Below, piece by piece: positions 24,379 through 32,847 of a stretch of DNA of 64,000 nt (position 1 is its first letter; each line of letters starts with the position of its first letter). Origin of the DNA: CAWJFJ01 sp963800065. GTDB lineage: Bacteria > Actinomycetota > Acidimicrobiia > Acidimicrobiales > UBA8190. A program made the position numbers and the translations under genes. Under the pieces are notes generated by a model that searched no databases, was not told the origin of the DNA, and saw only the letters and a program-made list of their open reading frames with translations. The stretch is taken from contig CAWCZO010000008.1 of NCBI GenBank assembly GCA_963800065.1, forward strand, positions 434,001-498,000, given 5' to 3'.

Positions 24379-24863
24379 GGCTGCTGGTCCGACGGGGCGG
24401 CCCGGTTCAGGAGATCGGTGAACAGCCGCTCGCACGAGGCGTAGAAGTCCCGCATCTCGTGCAGTCGGTGGTCGGCGTCCCCCCCGGCGCCCGTGAGGGC
24501 CTGGTCGGCGATTCGTCGGATCGCGCCGAGGACCCGCAGCCGCCCGGTCACCAGTTGACGCCATCCATCGGGTCCGACCGTGTAGTAGGTGTGGCGGTCG
24601 CCGGGAAAGGTGAGACGGTCGACGAGGCCCCCGCGCGCCAGTGCGCTCAGCCCGGTGCTCACCGACCCCGAGGAGAGCCGGAGCCCGGCCTGGATCTGCT
24701 GGGCCGACTGGTGGGGAGGGTCGCACACGACGAGCCAGCCGAGTAACCGCGTCATCGTACGCGACAGGCCCATGTCATCGCCGACCACGCCGAAACGCTC
24801 GACGAACGTGGCGCGCCAGTCTCCGGCGTCCGGCGTGGCACCGGCCGCCGCCGCAGTGGTCAC
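24375..24863 (-). CDS. GbsR/MarR-family transcriptional regulator
   Basis: A 162-residue winged-helix protein. The helix-turn-helix reads QSAQQIQAGLRLSSGSVSTGLSALARGGLVDRL, followed by the wing FPGDRHTYYTVGPDGW; this is the GbsR-like subgroup of MarR proteins, often regulators of neighbouring transporter genes. The GTG at 24863 overlaps the permease stop and its own stop overlaps the HAD-GH65 start, placing it inside a fully coupled four-gene operon. A 6-8-6 inverted repeat just before the first gene of this operon (27493-27512) is its likely operator. Confidence 0.85.
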   Translation of the reverse strand: MTTAAAAGATPDAGDWRATFVERFGVVGDDMGLSRTMTRLLGWLVVCDPPHQSAQQIQAGLRLSSGSVSTGLSALARGGLVDRLTFPGDRHTYYTVGPDGWRQLVTGRLRVLGAIRRIADQALTGAGGDADHRLHEMRDFYASCERLFTDLLNRAAPSDQQP

Positions 24864-26518
24864 GCGCTCACCTGGTCGCGACGACCGAGAAGGAAGCCAC
24901 CGACGAGGGCACCACCCGCTCCGAGGCCCGCCATCACGGCCGCGCTGGCCCAGTCGGGACTGGTGGCGGGAGCGGGAACCATGTGGAAGAAGACGGATGT
25001 GTCGAGCAGCCAGTGACTGGCGTGAATGACGGCGCCGACGAACTCGATGAGGAACGACCACGCCAGGTATCCGTAGACGACGGCCGACGTGTGCCTCGGC
25101 CAGGCGCCCATGACCAGGGCGCCGAGCCCCAGGAGCAACAGCGACGGCGGGACGACGTTGACGCCGGCGACGACGAGCGAGCCGAATCCCACGCCGCTGT
25201 GCTGGCTGGCGGCTCCGGCCCACGCCCCGATCCCGGAGACCACTCCGGCTACAGCCAGCAGGAGGGCGGACAGCCTGAACCGCCCGGCGAACCACGACGC
25301 CCGGTCGAGAGGGCGAACGACGAGGTTCTCGAGCCTCCCGTCGGCCTCCTCGGAGCGGATGGCGGCGACCTGACCGGCGGCGATCAGGGCGATCATCAGG
25401 GCGAGCATGAGGAAGGTGAGGCCGAGATAGGCCTCGACCAGAGAACCGTGCCCGCCCAGGCGGCCCAGGGCCTTCTCGATGGCACTGTCGCCGTTGATGG
25501 CCTTCGTGGCCGACTCGGCCACCGATCCGATGAGGACGGCGAAAGCGGCGACGGCGAAGAGCCAGCCCAGCGCCACCGGCCGCATCAGCCGGAGCGCCAA
25601 CCCCGCCGGGCGTCCGACCAAGGTCAGGTGCGGGGGCGAGGTGTCCCGGTCGGGAAGTGTCGACGCCCCCAGGTCGCGGGAGCCGGCCAGGTGCAGGGCC
25701 ACGCCGACGAGGACGATCACGGCGAGGACGACCGGCACCAGCGCCATCGGGTGGGGGTCGGTCAGGGGTTCGGACTCCTCGATCCAGCCGAGCGGGCTCA
25801 ACCACACCATCCAGTGCAGTCCCGGGTCGGAGTCCGCCACCATACGCAGGGCATAGGCGACACCGAACACGGCACCCGCCATGGAGGCCGCCCGACGGCG
25901 GGTGGTGGCCAGCTGGCTGGTGAGCGCGCCGACGGCCAGGAACACGGCGGCGCCGGCCACGAGGGTGACCGAGAAGTAGAGGGACTGGTCGAGGCTGAAT
26001 CCGACCGAGGAGGCCCTACCGGTGGCGATCGTGGCCAGCGCGGCGATCGCCCACAGCGTGGTCAAGCCCACACCGAGCCCGCCCACCGCCTGGGCGGCGG
26101 CATGCCGGCGGGTGGTCTGACCGGCCAGGAGCAACTCGTATCGACCCGCTTCTTCATCACCGCGCAGGAGGCGGGTGGACGTCAGCAGCCCCCAGATGGC
26201 CCCGAGCAGGCTCAGGACGCCGAGGGCCCGCCACGACGTATAGCCGGCGACCGTGTTTATGGCCCGGGCCGGGCCGATCAGGGCGTTGATGCCGACGTTC
26301 GAACCGAGCGACCGCGCCAACTGGTCGCGCGACGCCTGGGTCTTGTAGGCGGCCGTGTAGCCGAAGGTCTGGACCACGACGTAGAAGCCGAAGATGAGGC
26401 CCCACAGCGCCCCCGAGCGCACCGTGCGGCGCGATACCTGCCTGGCGATCACGGCCGCCGGATGGCGCCCGGCCGGTGTCAGAGTGCGGGGAGCGCCTGC
26501 GGTGAGAAGACCGGTCAC
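24860..26518 (-). CDS. ABC transporter permease, ABC-2 type, large
   Basis: A 552-residue polytopic membrane protein with about twelve helices in two halves. Recognisable parts are the SRRTVRSGALWGLIFGFYVV start, TRLLRGDEEAGRYELLLAGQTTRR (repeated in the second half as IRSEEADGRLENLVVRPLDR) and several Gly/Ala/Leu membrane spans. The internal duplication is typical of TipB/antibiotic exporter-type permeases in actinobacteria. It works with the ATPase upstream, whose stop it overlaps (GTGA). Substrate unknown; location next to a GbsR-type regulator suggests control by a small ligand or membrane stress. Confidence 0.85.
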   Translation of the reverse strand: MTGLLTAGAPRTLTPAGRHPAAVIARQVSRRTVRSGALWGLIFGFYVVVQTFGYTAAYKTQASRDQLARSLGSNVGINALIGPARAINTVAGYTSWRALGVLSLLGAIWGLLTSTRLLRGDEEAGRYELLLAGQTTRRHAAAQAVGGLGVGLTTLWAIAALATIATGRASSVGFSLDQSLYFSVTLVAGAAVFLAVGALTSQLATTRRRAASMAGAVFGVAYALRMVADSDPGLHWMVWLSPLGWIEESEPLTDPHPMALVPVVLAVIVLVGVALHLAGSRDLGASTLPDRDTSPPHLTLVGRPAGLALRLMRPVALGWLFAVAAFAVLIGSVAESATKAINGDSAIEKALGRLGGHGSLVEAYLGLTFLMLALMIALIAAGQVAAIRSEEADGRLENLVVRPLDRASWFAGRFRLSALLLAVAGVVSGIGAWAGAASQHSGVGFGSLVVAGVNVVPPSLLLLGLGALVMGAWPRHTSAVVYGYLAWSFLIEFVGAVIHASHWLLDTSVFFHMVPAPATSPDWASAAVMAGLGAGGALVGGFLLGRRDQVSA

Positions 26519-27474
26519 GACCCCGGTCCCGTCACCGACGCCCCCGACGTCACCGACGCTCCCGGCGACACCGGCGACACCGGCGCCGTCCCGTCGGGGC
26601 CGTAGTGGGCCAGGAACAGCTCCTCCAGGGAGGGCTCGCGGCTGAGCAGCTCCCGGACCCCCGTGCGGGCCAGAGCGTCGATGAGCGGCTCGATCGGGCC
26701 CTGGACCTCGAGATGGACGTGCCGTCCGTCGACGACCACCCGCTTGACACCCGGCACACCGGAAAGATCGGGCGGCACGGCCTCGAAGACCGCTTCGACG
26801 GTCAAGGCCGAGAGATGCCGCATCTGTTCGAGGGTTCCGATCTCGACGAGACGGCCCTGGCGCAAGATGCCCACCCGGTCGCACAGGGCCTCCACCTCAC
26901 TCAGGATGTGGGACGACAGGAAGACCGTCTGCCCCTCCCGTCGGGCTTCGCCGATGCAGTGGCGGAACGCCTGCTCCATGAGGGGGTCGAGCCCGGCGGT
27001 GGGCTCGTCGAGCAGCAGCAGGTCGGGCCGCGTCATGAGGGCGGCGATGAGCAGGACCTTCTGACGGTTGCCCTTGGAGTAGGCACGGACCTTCTTGGAC
27101 GGATCGAGGTCGAAGCGGTCGATCAACTGGTCGCGGTAGGTCACGTCGACACGGCCCTGGACGCGGCCGAGGAGGTGGAGGGTCTCGGCTCCCGTGAGCG
27201 AAGGCCACAGATTGGACTCACCGGGAACGTAGGCCAGGCGGCGATGGGCCTCGACGGTCCGGCGTTGGCAGTCGAGCCCGAAGATCTCGGCCCGCCCCGC
27301 GGTGGGCCGGGCCAGCCCGAGAAGCAGGCGGATGGTCGTCGTCTTCCCGGCGCCGTTGGGCCCCAGGTATCCCACCACCTCTCCCGGGGCGACGTCGAGG
27401 TCGAGGTCACGCAGGGCGTCGACGTCTCCGTACCGTTTGGAGAGCCCTTCGGTGTGGATGGCGGGCGAGCCCAT
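26515..27474 (-). CDS. ABC transporter ATP-binding protein
   Basis: A 319-residue ATPase with Walker A GPNGAGKTT (~40-48), signature YSKGNRQKV, Walker B LLLLDEPTAGLDP and the switch His in FLSSHILSEVEALCDR. It starts MGSPAIHTEGLSKRYGDVDALRDL. The C-terminal extension is typical of drug/antibiotic exporters. The ATG at 27474 follows AGAGAGG. First gene of the operon ATPase-permease-GbsR-HAD/GH65. A 20-bp inverted repeat lies 18 bp upstream of the start codon, overlapping the likely promoter. Confidence 0.9.
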   Translation of the reverse strand: MGSPAIHTEGLSKRYGDVDALRDLDLDVAPGEVVGYLGPNGAGKTTTIRLLLGLARPTAGRAEIFGLDCQRRTVEAHRRLAYVPGESNLWPSLTGAETLHLLGRVQGRVDVTYRDQLIDRFDLDPSKKVRAYSKGNRQKVLLIAALMTRPDLLLLDEPTAGLDPLMEQAFRHCIGEARREGQTVFLSSHILSEVEALCDRVGILRQGRLVEIGTLEQMRHLSALTVEAVFEAVPPDLSGVPGVKRVVVDGRHVHLEVQGPIEPLIDALARTGVRELLSREPSLEELFLAHYGPDGTAPVSPVSPGASVTSGASVTGPGS

Positions 27475-27492
27475 GGGTAAGCCTCTCTGGTT

Positions 27493-27512
27493 GTTTCAGA
27501 ACATCATGAAAC
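27493..27512 (-). promoter_or_regulatory. Inverted repeat, candidate GbsR-type operator
   Basis: GTTTCA-N8-TGAAAC is a perfect 6-8-6 inverted repeat in an AT-richer patch. It is 18 bp before the ATPase start at 27474. Its position at the head of an operon encoding a GbsR/MarR-type regulator suggests autoregulation. It is unrelated to the DosR-like boxes. Confidence 0.6.
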
Positions 27513-27541
27513 TTCGAGGCGGACTCCTCTAGGGCAGAAGG

Positions 27542-29110
27542 TCATGAACCTGGGGGGTCGGGCGGGGGAGTGGCCCGACGCGAAGGCAGGGCCACCACCA
27601 CGAGAATCACACTGGCGGCCACGACGATCGCCCCCACCAGCAGGGCCAGGTCCATCCCGTCCACGAAAGCCCGACGGGCGGCGACGATCAGCTCCGTGCC
27701 CACTGCACCCCCGGCCATCCGGGCCACGGCCAACGCTCCTCCTATCGATCCCAGAATGGCGTGGGCGGCCACCGGCGGGACGGTGTGACCGGCCAGCGTT
27801 CCCGTCATCCTGCCTTGATACCGGGAGGTGAGAACAGAGCCGATGACGGCGACGCCCAGAGCGCCACCGACCTGCAGGGCGGTGCTGTTCGTGGCCGAAC
27901 CGACGCCGGCGCGATCACGAGAGAGCGATCCCATCACCGAGGCCGTGGCCGGGGCGATGATGAGGCCGGCCCCCAGCCCGAGCAGAACCATGCCGATCAG
28001 GGAGTGTCCGAAACCCTGTGCCGTCGTGGTCGTGGTGAGCTGCCACAAGCCCGCGGCCACGATGCACATGCCGGCGGCGACAACGACCTTCGTCCCGACG
28101 AGACGGTCGACGAACGTCGATGAGACGGCGGCGACGGCCAGGACGGCGGCGATCGGCAGGATTCGCACGCCGGCGTCCAGGGCCGAGAAACCCAGGGAGA
28201 ACTGGAGGTACTGGGTCAGGACGAAGAGGGCGCCCATCAGGCCGAACACGGCCATGGCGACGGCCGCCATGGCCACCGAGAAGCGACGGTCGGCGAAGGG
28301 TTTGAGGGCCAACATCGGATGGGGCGTGTGGCGCTCCCAGGCGACGAAGGCCGACAGGACCACCACGGCCCCCACGCCGGCGGCGAGCACGAAAGGTGAA
28401 TCCCATCCGCGCACGGGTGCCTCGATGATCGACCACAGGAGCATGGCCAGTCCCGCTATCGACAGCACCGCCCCCACCACGTCGATAGGGCGACTCTCGT
28501 GATCGCGCGAATCGGGTACCAGCCACAGCGCCGCCGACAGTCCGAGGATGGCGACGGGGACGTTGACGAGGAAGACCGATCCCCACCAGTAGTGGGCCAG
28601 CAACCAACCGCCGGCGATCGGGCCGACGGCGATGCCCAGGCCGGTCGTCGCCGACCAGATCCCGATCGCCCGCGCCTGGTCGTCGGCCTCCCGGAAGACG
28701 TTGATGACGATCGAGAGGGTGGCGGGCATGATGCAGGCGGCCCCTAGGCCCATGACCGACCGGGCCACGATCAATGCCGTCACCGACGCCGAGAAGGCGG
28801 ACGCTGCAGAGCCGGCGGCGAAGACGGCCAGCCCGGCGCAGAAGACCTTCTTGCGCCCGACCCGGTCCCCGATGCTCCCCGCCACCAGCAGGAGCCCGGC
28901 GAACACGCAGGCGTAGATGTCGACGATCCACTCCAGCTGCGACTCGGTGGCGTGCAGATTCCTGACCAGAGCCGGTAGGGCGATGTTGAGGATGGTGTTG
29001 TCGAGCGAGACGATCAGGAGGGACACGCACAGCACGCCCAGAACGGCCCAGCGCCGGGGCGACGCCACGCTCGCGGGGACCGGCGTGGGGGACCGTGTCT
29101 CGGTGATCAC
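27542..29110 (-). CDS. MFS transporter, DHA2 (14-TMS) family
   Basis: A 522-residue drug:H+ antiporter-2 type exporter with about 14 helices. Motif A is GSIGDRVGRKKVF, motif C-like WSATTGLGIAVGPIAGGWLL, and the N-terminal SLDNTILNIALPAL carries the Asp typical of DHA2 proteins. Likely exports toxic organic compounds; substrate unknown. The GTG at 29110 is the start, and a near-perfect DosR-like box lies 35 bp upstream. It is divergent from the small-protein operon at 29283. Confidence 0.9.
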   Translation of the reverse strand: MITETRSPTPVPASVASPRRWAVLGVLCVSLLIVSLDNTILNIALPALVRNLHATESQLEWIVDIYACVFAGLLLVAGSIGDRVGRKKVFCAGLAVFAAGSAASAFSASVTALIVARSVMGLGAACIMPATLSIVINVFREADDQARAIGIWSATTGLGIAVGPIAGGWLLAHYWWGSVFLVNVPVAILGLSAALWLVPDSRDHESRPIDVVGAVLSIAGLAMLLWSIIEAPVRGWDSPFVLAAGVGAVVVLSAFVAWERHTPHPMLALKPFADRRFSVAMAAVAMAVFGLMGALFVLTQYLQFSLGFSALDAGVRILPIAAVLAVAAVSSTFVDRLVGTKVVVAAGMCIVAAGLWQLTTTTTAQGFGHSLIGMVLLGLGAGLIIAPATASVMGSLSRDRAGVGSATNSTALQVGGALGVAVIGSVLTSRYQGRMTGTLAGHTVPPVAAHAILGSIGGALAVARMAGGAVGTELIVAARRAFVDGMDLALLVGAIVVAASVILVVVALPSRRATPPPDPPGS

Positions 29111-29145
29111 CCGTCCAGCCGACCACGGGGAGGCCGATCCGGCCA

Positions 29146-29159
29146 GGGCCGAAGGTCCC
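29146..29159 (-). promoter_or_regulatory. DosR-like box 12, upstream of MFS gene
   Basis: On minus it reads GGGAC-CTTC-GGCCC, the window consensus without mismatch, 35 bp before the GTG at 29110. It forms a divergent pair with box 13. Confidence 0.78.
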
Positions 29160-29206
29160 TCGACGGGGGAAAGGGAGGATCCGGATCATGGGGCGGACAC
29201 CACGAT

Positions 29207-29220
29207 GGGACGATCGGCCC
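29207..29220 (+). promoter_or_regulatory. DosR-like box 13, upstream of small-protein operon
   Basis: GGGAC-GATC-GGCCC, both arms perfect, 62 bp before the ATG at 29283. Confidence 0.75.
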
Positions 29221-29282
29221 TATCCCCGGGCCACTCCGAGTCGGTACACAGGTGGAGAGAACGAGTCACGGAGGAGTTGACC

Positions 29283-29618
29283 ATGCCCGAACCAGAAGAC
29301 ACCGGTCCGTTGCAGGACGAGTCAGACGATGCTCTTGTCGAGAGGTTGGGTCACACCCTCGACGGATGGCGTACCCGGATCGACGAGCTGTGGGTGCAAT
29401 TCGACCTGGCGGGCCTCGATCTCCGTGATCAGGTGCGCAAGCGTATCGACGTCACCGAGAACGTCTACCTGGCGGCCCGCTCACGTTTCTCCGACGTGCG
29501 TCGGGACGCCACCTCGAATGTCAAGGGATTGTGCGAGGGGACCGAAACCCTCCTCGGCGACCTGAAGCTCCTCTATGCGTCGGCGGAGGCGGCGTTCAAT
29601 CGCGGGCGCGCAGAATGA
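29283..29618 (+). CDS. Hypothetical protein, helical
   Basis: A 111-residue acidic N-terminal, mostly helical protein with heptad-like charged segments (DALVERLGHTLDGWRTRIDE, LRDQVRKRIDVTENVYLAARS). No family recognised. It has a strong GGAGGAG ribosome site and a perfect-arm DosR-like box 62 bp upstream, which makes it a good candidate for an uncharacterised dormancy protein. The next gene begins 28 bp downstream on the same strand. Confidence 0.82.
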   Translation: MPEPEDTGPLQDESDDALVERLGHTLDGWRTRIDELWVQFDLAGLDLRDQVRKRIDVTENVYLAARSRFSDVRRDATSNVKGLCEGTETLLGDLKLLYASAEAAFNRGRAE

Positions 29619-29646
29619 CGGCCAACACGGTCTGAGACCCCCTGAC

Positions 29647-30042
29647 ATGTCCATGTACAGTCAGCTCCTCGCCGCCGCGCTCGCTACCCCCCGATCTCCC
29701 GGAGACGAACCCATGACGGAGGCGTTGGACCGTCTCCTGCGCTGCCGAGAGGAACTGGGCGCCAACGTGTCGAACGAACGCCAAGCAGACCAGACCTTTG
29801 TCACCCTGGTCGGTCACCTCGGCTACGACGCCGCCCTCATCGAGATCGTGCGTCTCCTCGGTCTCCCCTGTGATGCCTCGGAGTTCGATCGCCCCGACCG
29901 GGCCCGGGCTCGGCTCGAGGGAATTCTGGCGGGTCGGGGGATCGGCCTGGCCGGCGGCGGCCCGGGGCTGCTTTCGGCGGGCTGGGACCATCCGGGACCT
30001 TCGCCTCTAGAGTCCGCTGACCCGCCGGCACAGGATGGCTAG
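29647..30042 (+). CDS. Conserved actinobacterial hypothetical protein
   Basis: A 131-residue protein beginning MSMYSQLLAAAL, with a helical core (EALDRLLRCREELGANV, LGYDAALIEIVRLLGLPCD) and RARLEGILAGRG. Proteins of this pattern occur widely in actinobacteria without a known function. The C-terminal tail is Gly/Pro rich. It follows the 29283 gene by 28 bp. The DosR-like box of the next gene (29994-30007) lies inside the 3' end of this coding region. Confidence 0.75.
   Translation: MSMYSQLLAAALATPRSPGDEPMTEALDRLLRCREELGANVSNERQADQTFVTLVGHLGYDAALIEIVRLLGLPCDASEFDRPDRARARLEGILAGRGIGLAGGGPGLLSAGWDHPGPSPLESADPPAQDG
29994..30007 (+). promoter_or_regulatory. DosR-like box 14, upstream of alcohol dehydrogenase
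   Basis: GGGAC-CTTC-GCCTC: distal arm and spacer perfect, proximal arm weak. 76 bp before the ATG at 30084 and inside the end of the preceding gene. Confidence 0.42.
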
Positions 30043-30083
30043 AGATCAGGAAACAAGGCCCCGATGTGCTCAGGAGGTACGTC

Positions 30084-31124
30084 ATGCGCGCTGTCGTCTA
30101 CCACGGCCCCGGTGACAAGAGTTGGGACGAGGTCCCCGAGCCGAAGCTGGAGGCCGACACGGACGTCGTCGTCCGGGTCGACTCGGTGACCATCTGCGGA
30201 ACGGACCTCCACATCCTCAAAGGTGACGTGCCCGAGGTGACCCCGGGAAGGATCCTCGGTCACGAGGCCGTGGGCACCGTGATCGAGCGGGGCACCGGTG
30301 TGCACGACCGTCACGAGGGCGACCGGGTCCTGCTGTCGTGCGTCTCGGCCTGCGGTCACTGCCGCTTCTGCCGTGAAGGCCGCTTCGGCCAGTGCCTCGG
30401 GGGCGGAGGTTGGATCTTCGGGCACCTGATCGACGGGGTCCAGGCCGAGTACGCTCGGGTCCCCTTCGCCGACACCTCCACCTATCTGGTCCCCGACGGG
30501 GTGAGTGACGAACAGGTGATCTACCTGTCGGACATTCTGCCCACGGCCTACGAGGTGGGCGTCCTGTCCGGGAGCGTCCGGCCCGGTGACGTCGTCGCCA
30601 TCGTCGGCTGCGGACCGATCGGTCTCTCCGCCCTCGTCGCCTCGTCGCTGTTCTCGCCGGCCGCCGTGGTGGCCATCGACTCGGTCGCCAGCCGACGGGA
30701 ATTGGCGCTCAAGTTCGGTGCCGACCGGGCCGTCGCACCCGAGGAGGCGGCCGACACGGTCCGTGAGCTCACGGCCGGCCTGGGGGCCGACGTGGCCATC
30801 GAGGCGGTCGGCGTGCCCGAGACCTTCGAGATGTGCACCGAGCTCGTTCGTCCCGCCGGTCACGTCGCCAATGTCGGGGTCCACGGCAAGCCCGCCACCC
30901 TGCACCTGGAGACGTTGTGGATCCGGGACCTGACCATCACCATGGGTCTGGTCGACACCTTCAGCATCCCGACACTCCTCAGGCTGATCAGCGCCGGGCG
31001 GATCGATCCTGTCAGCTTCACCACCCACCGGTTCCGTCTGGATCAGGCCATGGAGGCCTACGACACCTTCGCCCATGCCGGGGACACGGGGGCCCTCAAG
31101 GTGCTTCTGCAGCGTCCCGCATAA
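30084..31124 (+). CDS. Zinc-dependent alcohol dehydrogenase
   Basis: A 346-residue medium-chain dehydrogenase. Catalytic zinc motif CGTDLH and GHEAVGTV, structural zinc cysteines in CVSACGHCRFCREGRFGQC, and cofactor motif VAIVGCGPIGLSALVAS. It resembles alcohol/threonine-dehydrogenase-type enzymes active on small alcohols. ATG 30084 is preferred to 30066 because AGGAGG lies six bases upstream. With the other zinc dehydrogenase at 18481 it gives the island two NAD(P)-linked alcohol/aldehyde enzymes. A kinase-like gene follows after 15 bp. Confidence 0.92.
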   Translation: MRAVVYHGPGDKSWDEVPEPKLEADTDVVVRVDSVTICGTDLHILKGDVPEVTPGRILGHEAVGTVIERGTGVHDRHEGDRVLLSCVSACGHCRFCREGRFGQCLGGGGWIFGHLIDGVQAEYARVPFADTSTYLVPDGVSDEQVIYLSDILPTAYEVGVLSGSVRPGDVVAIVGCGPIGLSALVASSLFSPAAVVAIDSVASRRELALKFGADRAVAPEEAADTVRELTAGLGADVAIEAVGVPETFEMCTELVRPAGHVANVGVHGKPATLHLETLWIRDLTITMGLVDTFSIPTLLRLISAGRIDPVSFTTHRFRLDQAMEAYDTFAHAGDTGALKVLLQRPA

Positions 31125-31139
31125 CTCGGCGCGCCGGCC

Positions 31140-32696
31140 ATGGACGGTCCGGCGGTCCGGGAGACCCACCTCTCGATCCTGGTGTTCCTGGGGGAGAGGG
31201 TGCTCAAGTTCCGGAAGCCGCTCTGCTTCGACTTTGCCGACTTCTCGGCCCCGGCGGCGCGGGCCGCGGACTGCCGGCGCGAGGTCGAGCTCAACCGTCG
31301 GCTGGCTCCTGACGTCTACCTGGGAGTGGCCGAGGTCAGCCTGGGCGGTGAGACCCTCGAGCACTGTGTCGTCATGCGACGGTTGCCCGCTGAGCGTTCG
31401 CTGGCCCGACTCGTCAGCTCCGAACCGGAGTCCGTCTGGGGTGTCGAGCTGGGAAAGGTGGCCGCCACCCTGGCCGCCTTCCACGTCCGGGCCGACCGCT
31501 CGGCCCCGATCTCCGATGCCGCCTCGACCGAAGCGGTGGCCCGTCTCTTCGAGGCGAACGTGACGGCGACGGCGCCTTTCGTCGGGACCGTTCTCGAGCC
31601 GGGCGCCCACGCCGCCGTGGTCCGGGGGGTCCGGCGCTACCTGGCCGGCCGCTCCCCGCTGTTCTCGGCCCGGATCGTCGCCGGGCAGGTCTGCGACGGC
31701 CACGGCGATCTCCAGGCCGACGACATCTACTGCCTCGATGACGGGCCCCGGATCCTCGACTGTCTCGAGTTCGACGACCAGCTCCGCTTCGGTGACGTCG
31801 CCGCCGACGTGGCCTTCCTGGCCATGGACCTGGAGCGGTTGGGTACCCGGTCGACAGCCGACCTCTTCGTCCGTCACTACGAGCAGAGCGCCGGTGGCCG
31901 TCTTCCCCCCACCCTCCTCGACCTCTACGTCGCCTTACGGGCGTACGTCCGGATCAAGGTGGCGTGCTTGCGCCACCAGCAGGGCGACGGTCTCGCCGCC
32001 GGCCAGGCGGCGCAGCTCCTGGCCCTGGCCCGGTCCCATCTGGAGCGGGCCAGGGTCCGGCTGGTTCTCATCGGAGGTCTGCCCGGGTCGGGCAAGTCCA
32101 CCCTGGCCGCCGCGCTGGGCGGTGCGCTCGGAGCCACCGTGCTGCGCTCCGACGAGCTCCGCCCGCCGCTGGATGCGCCGGCGGCGGATCAATCCCCGAC
32201 GGCGGTCTTCGGCCGGGGTCGGTACACACCGGAGCGGAGACAGGGCGTCTACGACGACCTGATCGCTACGGCCCGGGAGCACCTGGGCCACGGCGAGTCC
32301 GTCGTCCTCGACGCGTCGTGGACCGACCCGGCGCACCGGGAGGCGGCGCGCAGACTCGCCGTCGAGTCGTCCGCCGATCTCACCGCCCTTCGTTGCGCCG
32401 CCCCCGCCGCCGTCATCGAGGAACGGGTCGCCTCGAGGCTCCGCCGAGCCACCGACCCCTCCGAAGCGACGGTCGAGGTGGCGCGGGTCATGGCGCAGGC
32501 GGAGCCGGCGTGGTCGTGGGCCGAGACCATCGACACCGTCCGAGCACCGGAATCGGTGTTGGCCGACGCTCTGCGGCTCGTCCTCTCTCAGGGCGAGACG
32601 ACGGGGGTGGGGGCGTGGACGAATCGCTCGACCAGCGCGTCGGGACCGGGAAACACCAGCCCGACGTGGCCGTCATCGGACCACCGCACGAGGTAG
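31140..32696 (+). CDS. APH-like kinase fused to AAA/zeta-type ATPase (Rv2004c-like)
   Basis: A 518-residue two-domain protein. The N-terminal ~290 residues resemble aminoglycoside-phosphotransferase-like kinases, with the catalytic HGDLQADDI and the metal-binding LEFDDQLRFGD. The C-terminal part is a P-loop kinase (GGLPGSGKSTLA near residue 312; RSDELRPP; VVLDASWTDPAHR). M. tuberculosis Rv2004c, a DosR-regulon gene beside a Usp and an HAD-GH65 gene, has this architecture. Substrate unknown. It probably shares a transcript with the alcohol dehydrogenase. The last 109 bp overlap convergently with the DUF1918 gene. Confidence 0.87.
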   Translation: MDGPAVRETHLSILVFLGERVLKFRKPLCFDFADFSAPAARAADCRREVELNRRLAPDVYLGVAEVSLGGETLEHCVVMRRLPAERSLARLVSSEPESVWGVELGKVAATLAAFHVRADRSAPISDAASTEAVARLFEANVTATAPFVGTVLEPGAHAAVVRGVRRYLAGRSPLFSARIVAGQVCDGHGDLQADDIYCLDDGPRILDCLEFDDQLRFGDVAADVAFLAMDLERLGTRSTADLFVRHYEQSAGGRLPPTLLDLYVALRAYVRIKVACLRHQQGDGLAAGQAAQLLALARSHLERARVRLVLIGGLPGSGKSTLAAALGGALGATVLRSDELRPPLDAPAADQSPTAVFGRGRYTPERRQGVYDDLIATAREHLGHGESVVLDASWTDPAHREAARRLAVESSADLTALRCAAPAAVIEERVASRLRRATDPSEATVEVARVMAQAEPAWSWAETIDTVRAPESVLADALRLVLSQGETTGVGAWTNRSTSASGPGNTSPTWPSSDHRTR

Positions 32697-32803
32697 GGAG
32701 GAGCTCCGTCGGTTCCGTGGACCTCCAGGATCTCCCCGTCACGGTCGTGTTCACCGGCGTGGTGCCCCTTCACCACCAGCCGGTCTCCGACGTCTGCTTC
32801 CAT
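32588..32803 (-). CDS. DUF1918 protein (Rv0569-like)
   Basis: A 71-residue protein of the DUF1918 family: VGDRLVVKGHHAGEHDRDGEILEVHG then PPYLVRWSDDGHVGLVFPGPDA. Function unknown; a small SH3-like barrel is typical. M. tuberculosis Rv0569, a DosR-regulon member, belongs to this family. The ATG at 32803 matches the usual family start. A DosR-like box lies 63 bp upstream, within the end of the carbamate kinase gene. Its 3' end overlaps the convergent kinase gene by 109 bp. Confidence 0.93.
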   Translation of the reverse strand: MEADVGDRLVVKGHHAGEHDRDGEILEVHGTDGAPPYLVRWSDDGHVGLVFPGPDALVERFVHAPTPVVSP

Positions 32804-32847
32804 GATTCTGCCTCCCTCGTCCCTCTCCGACTCTTCCACCATGATCC

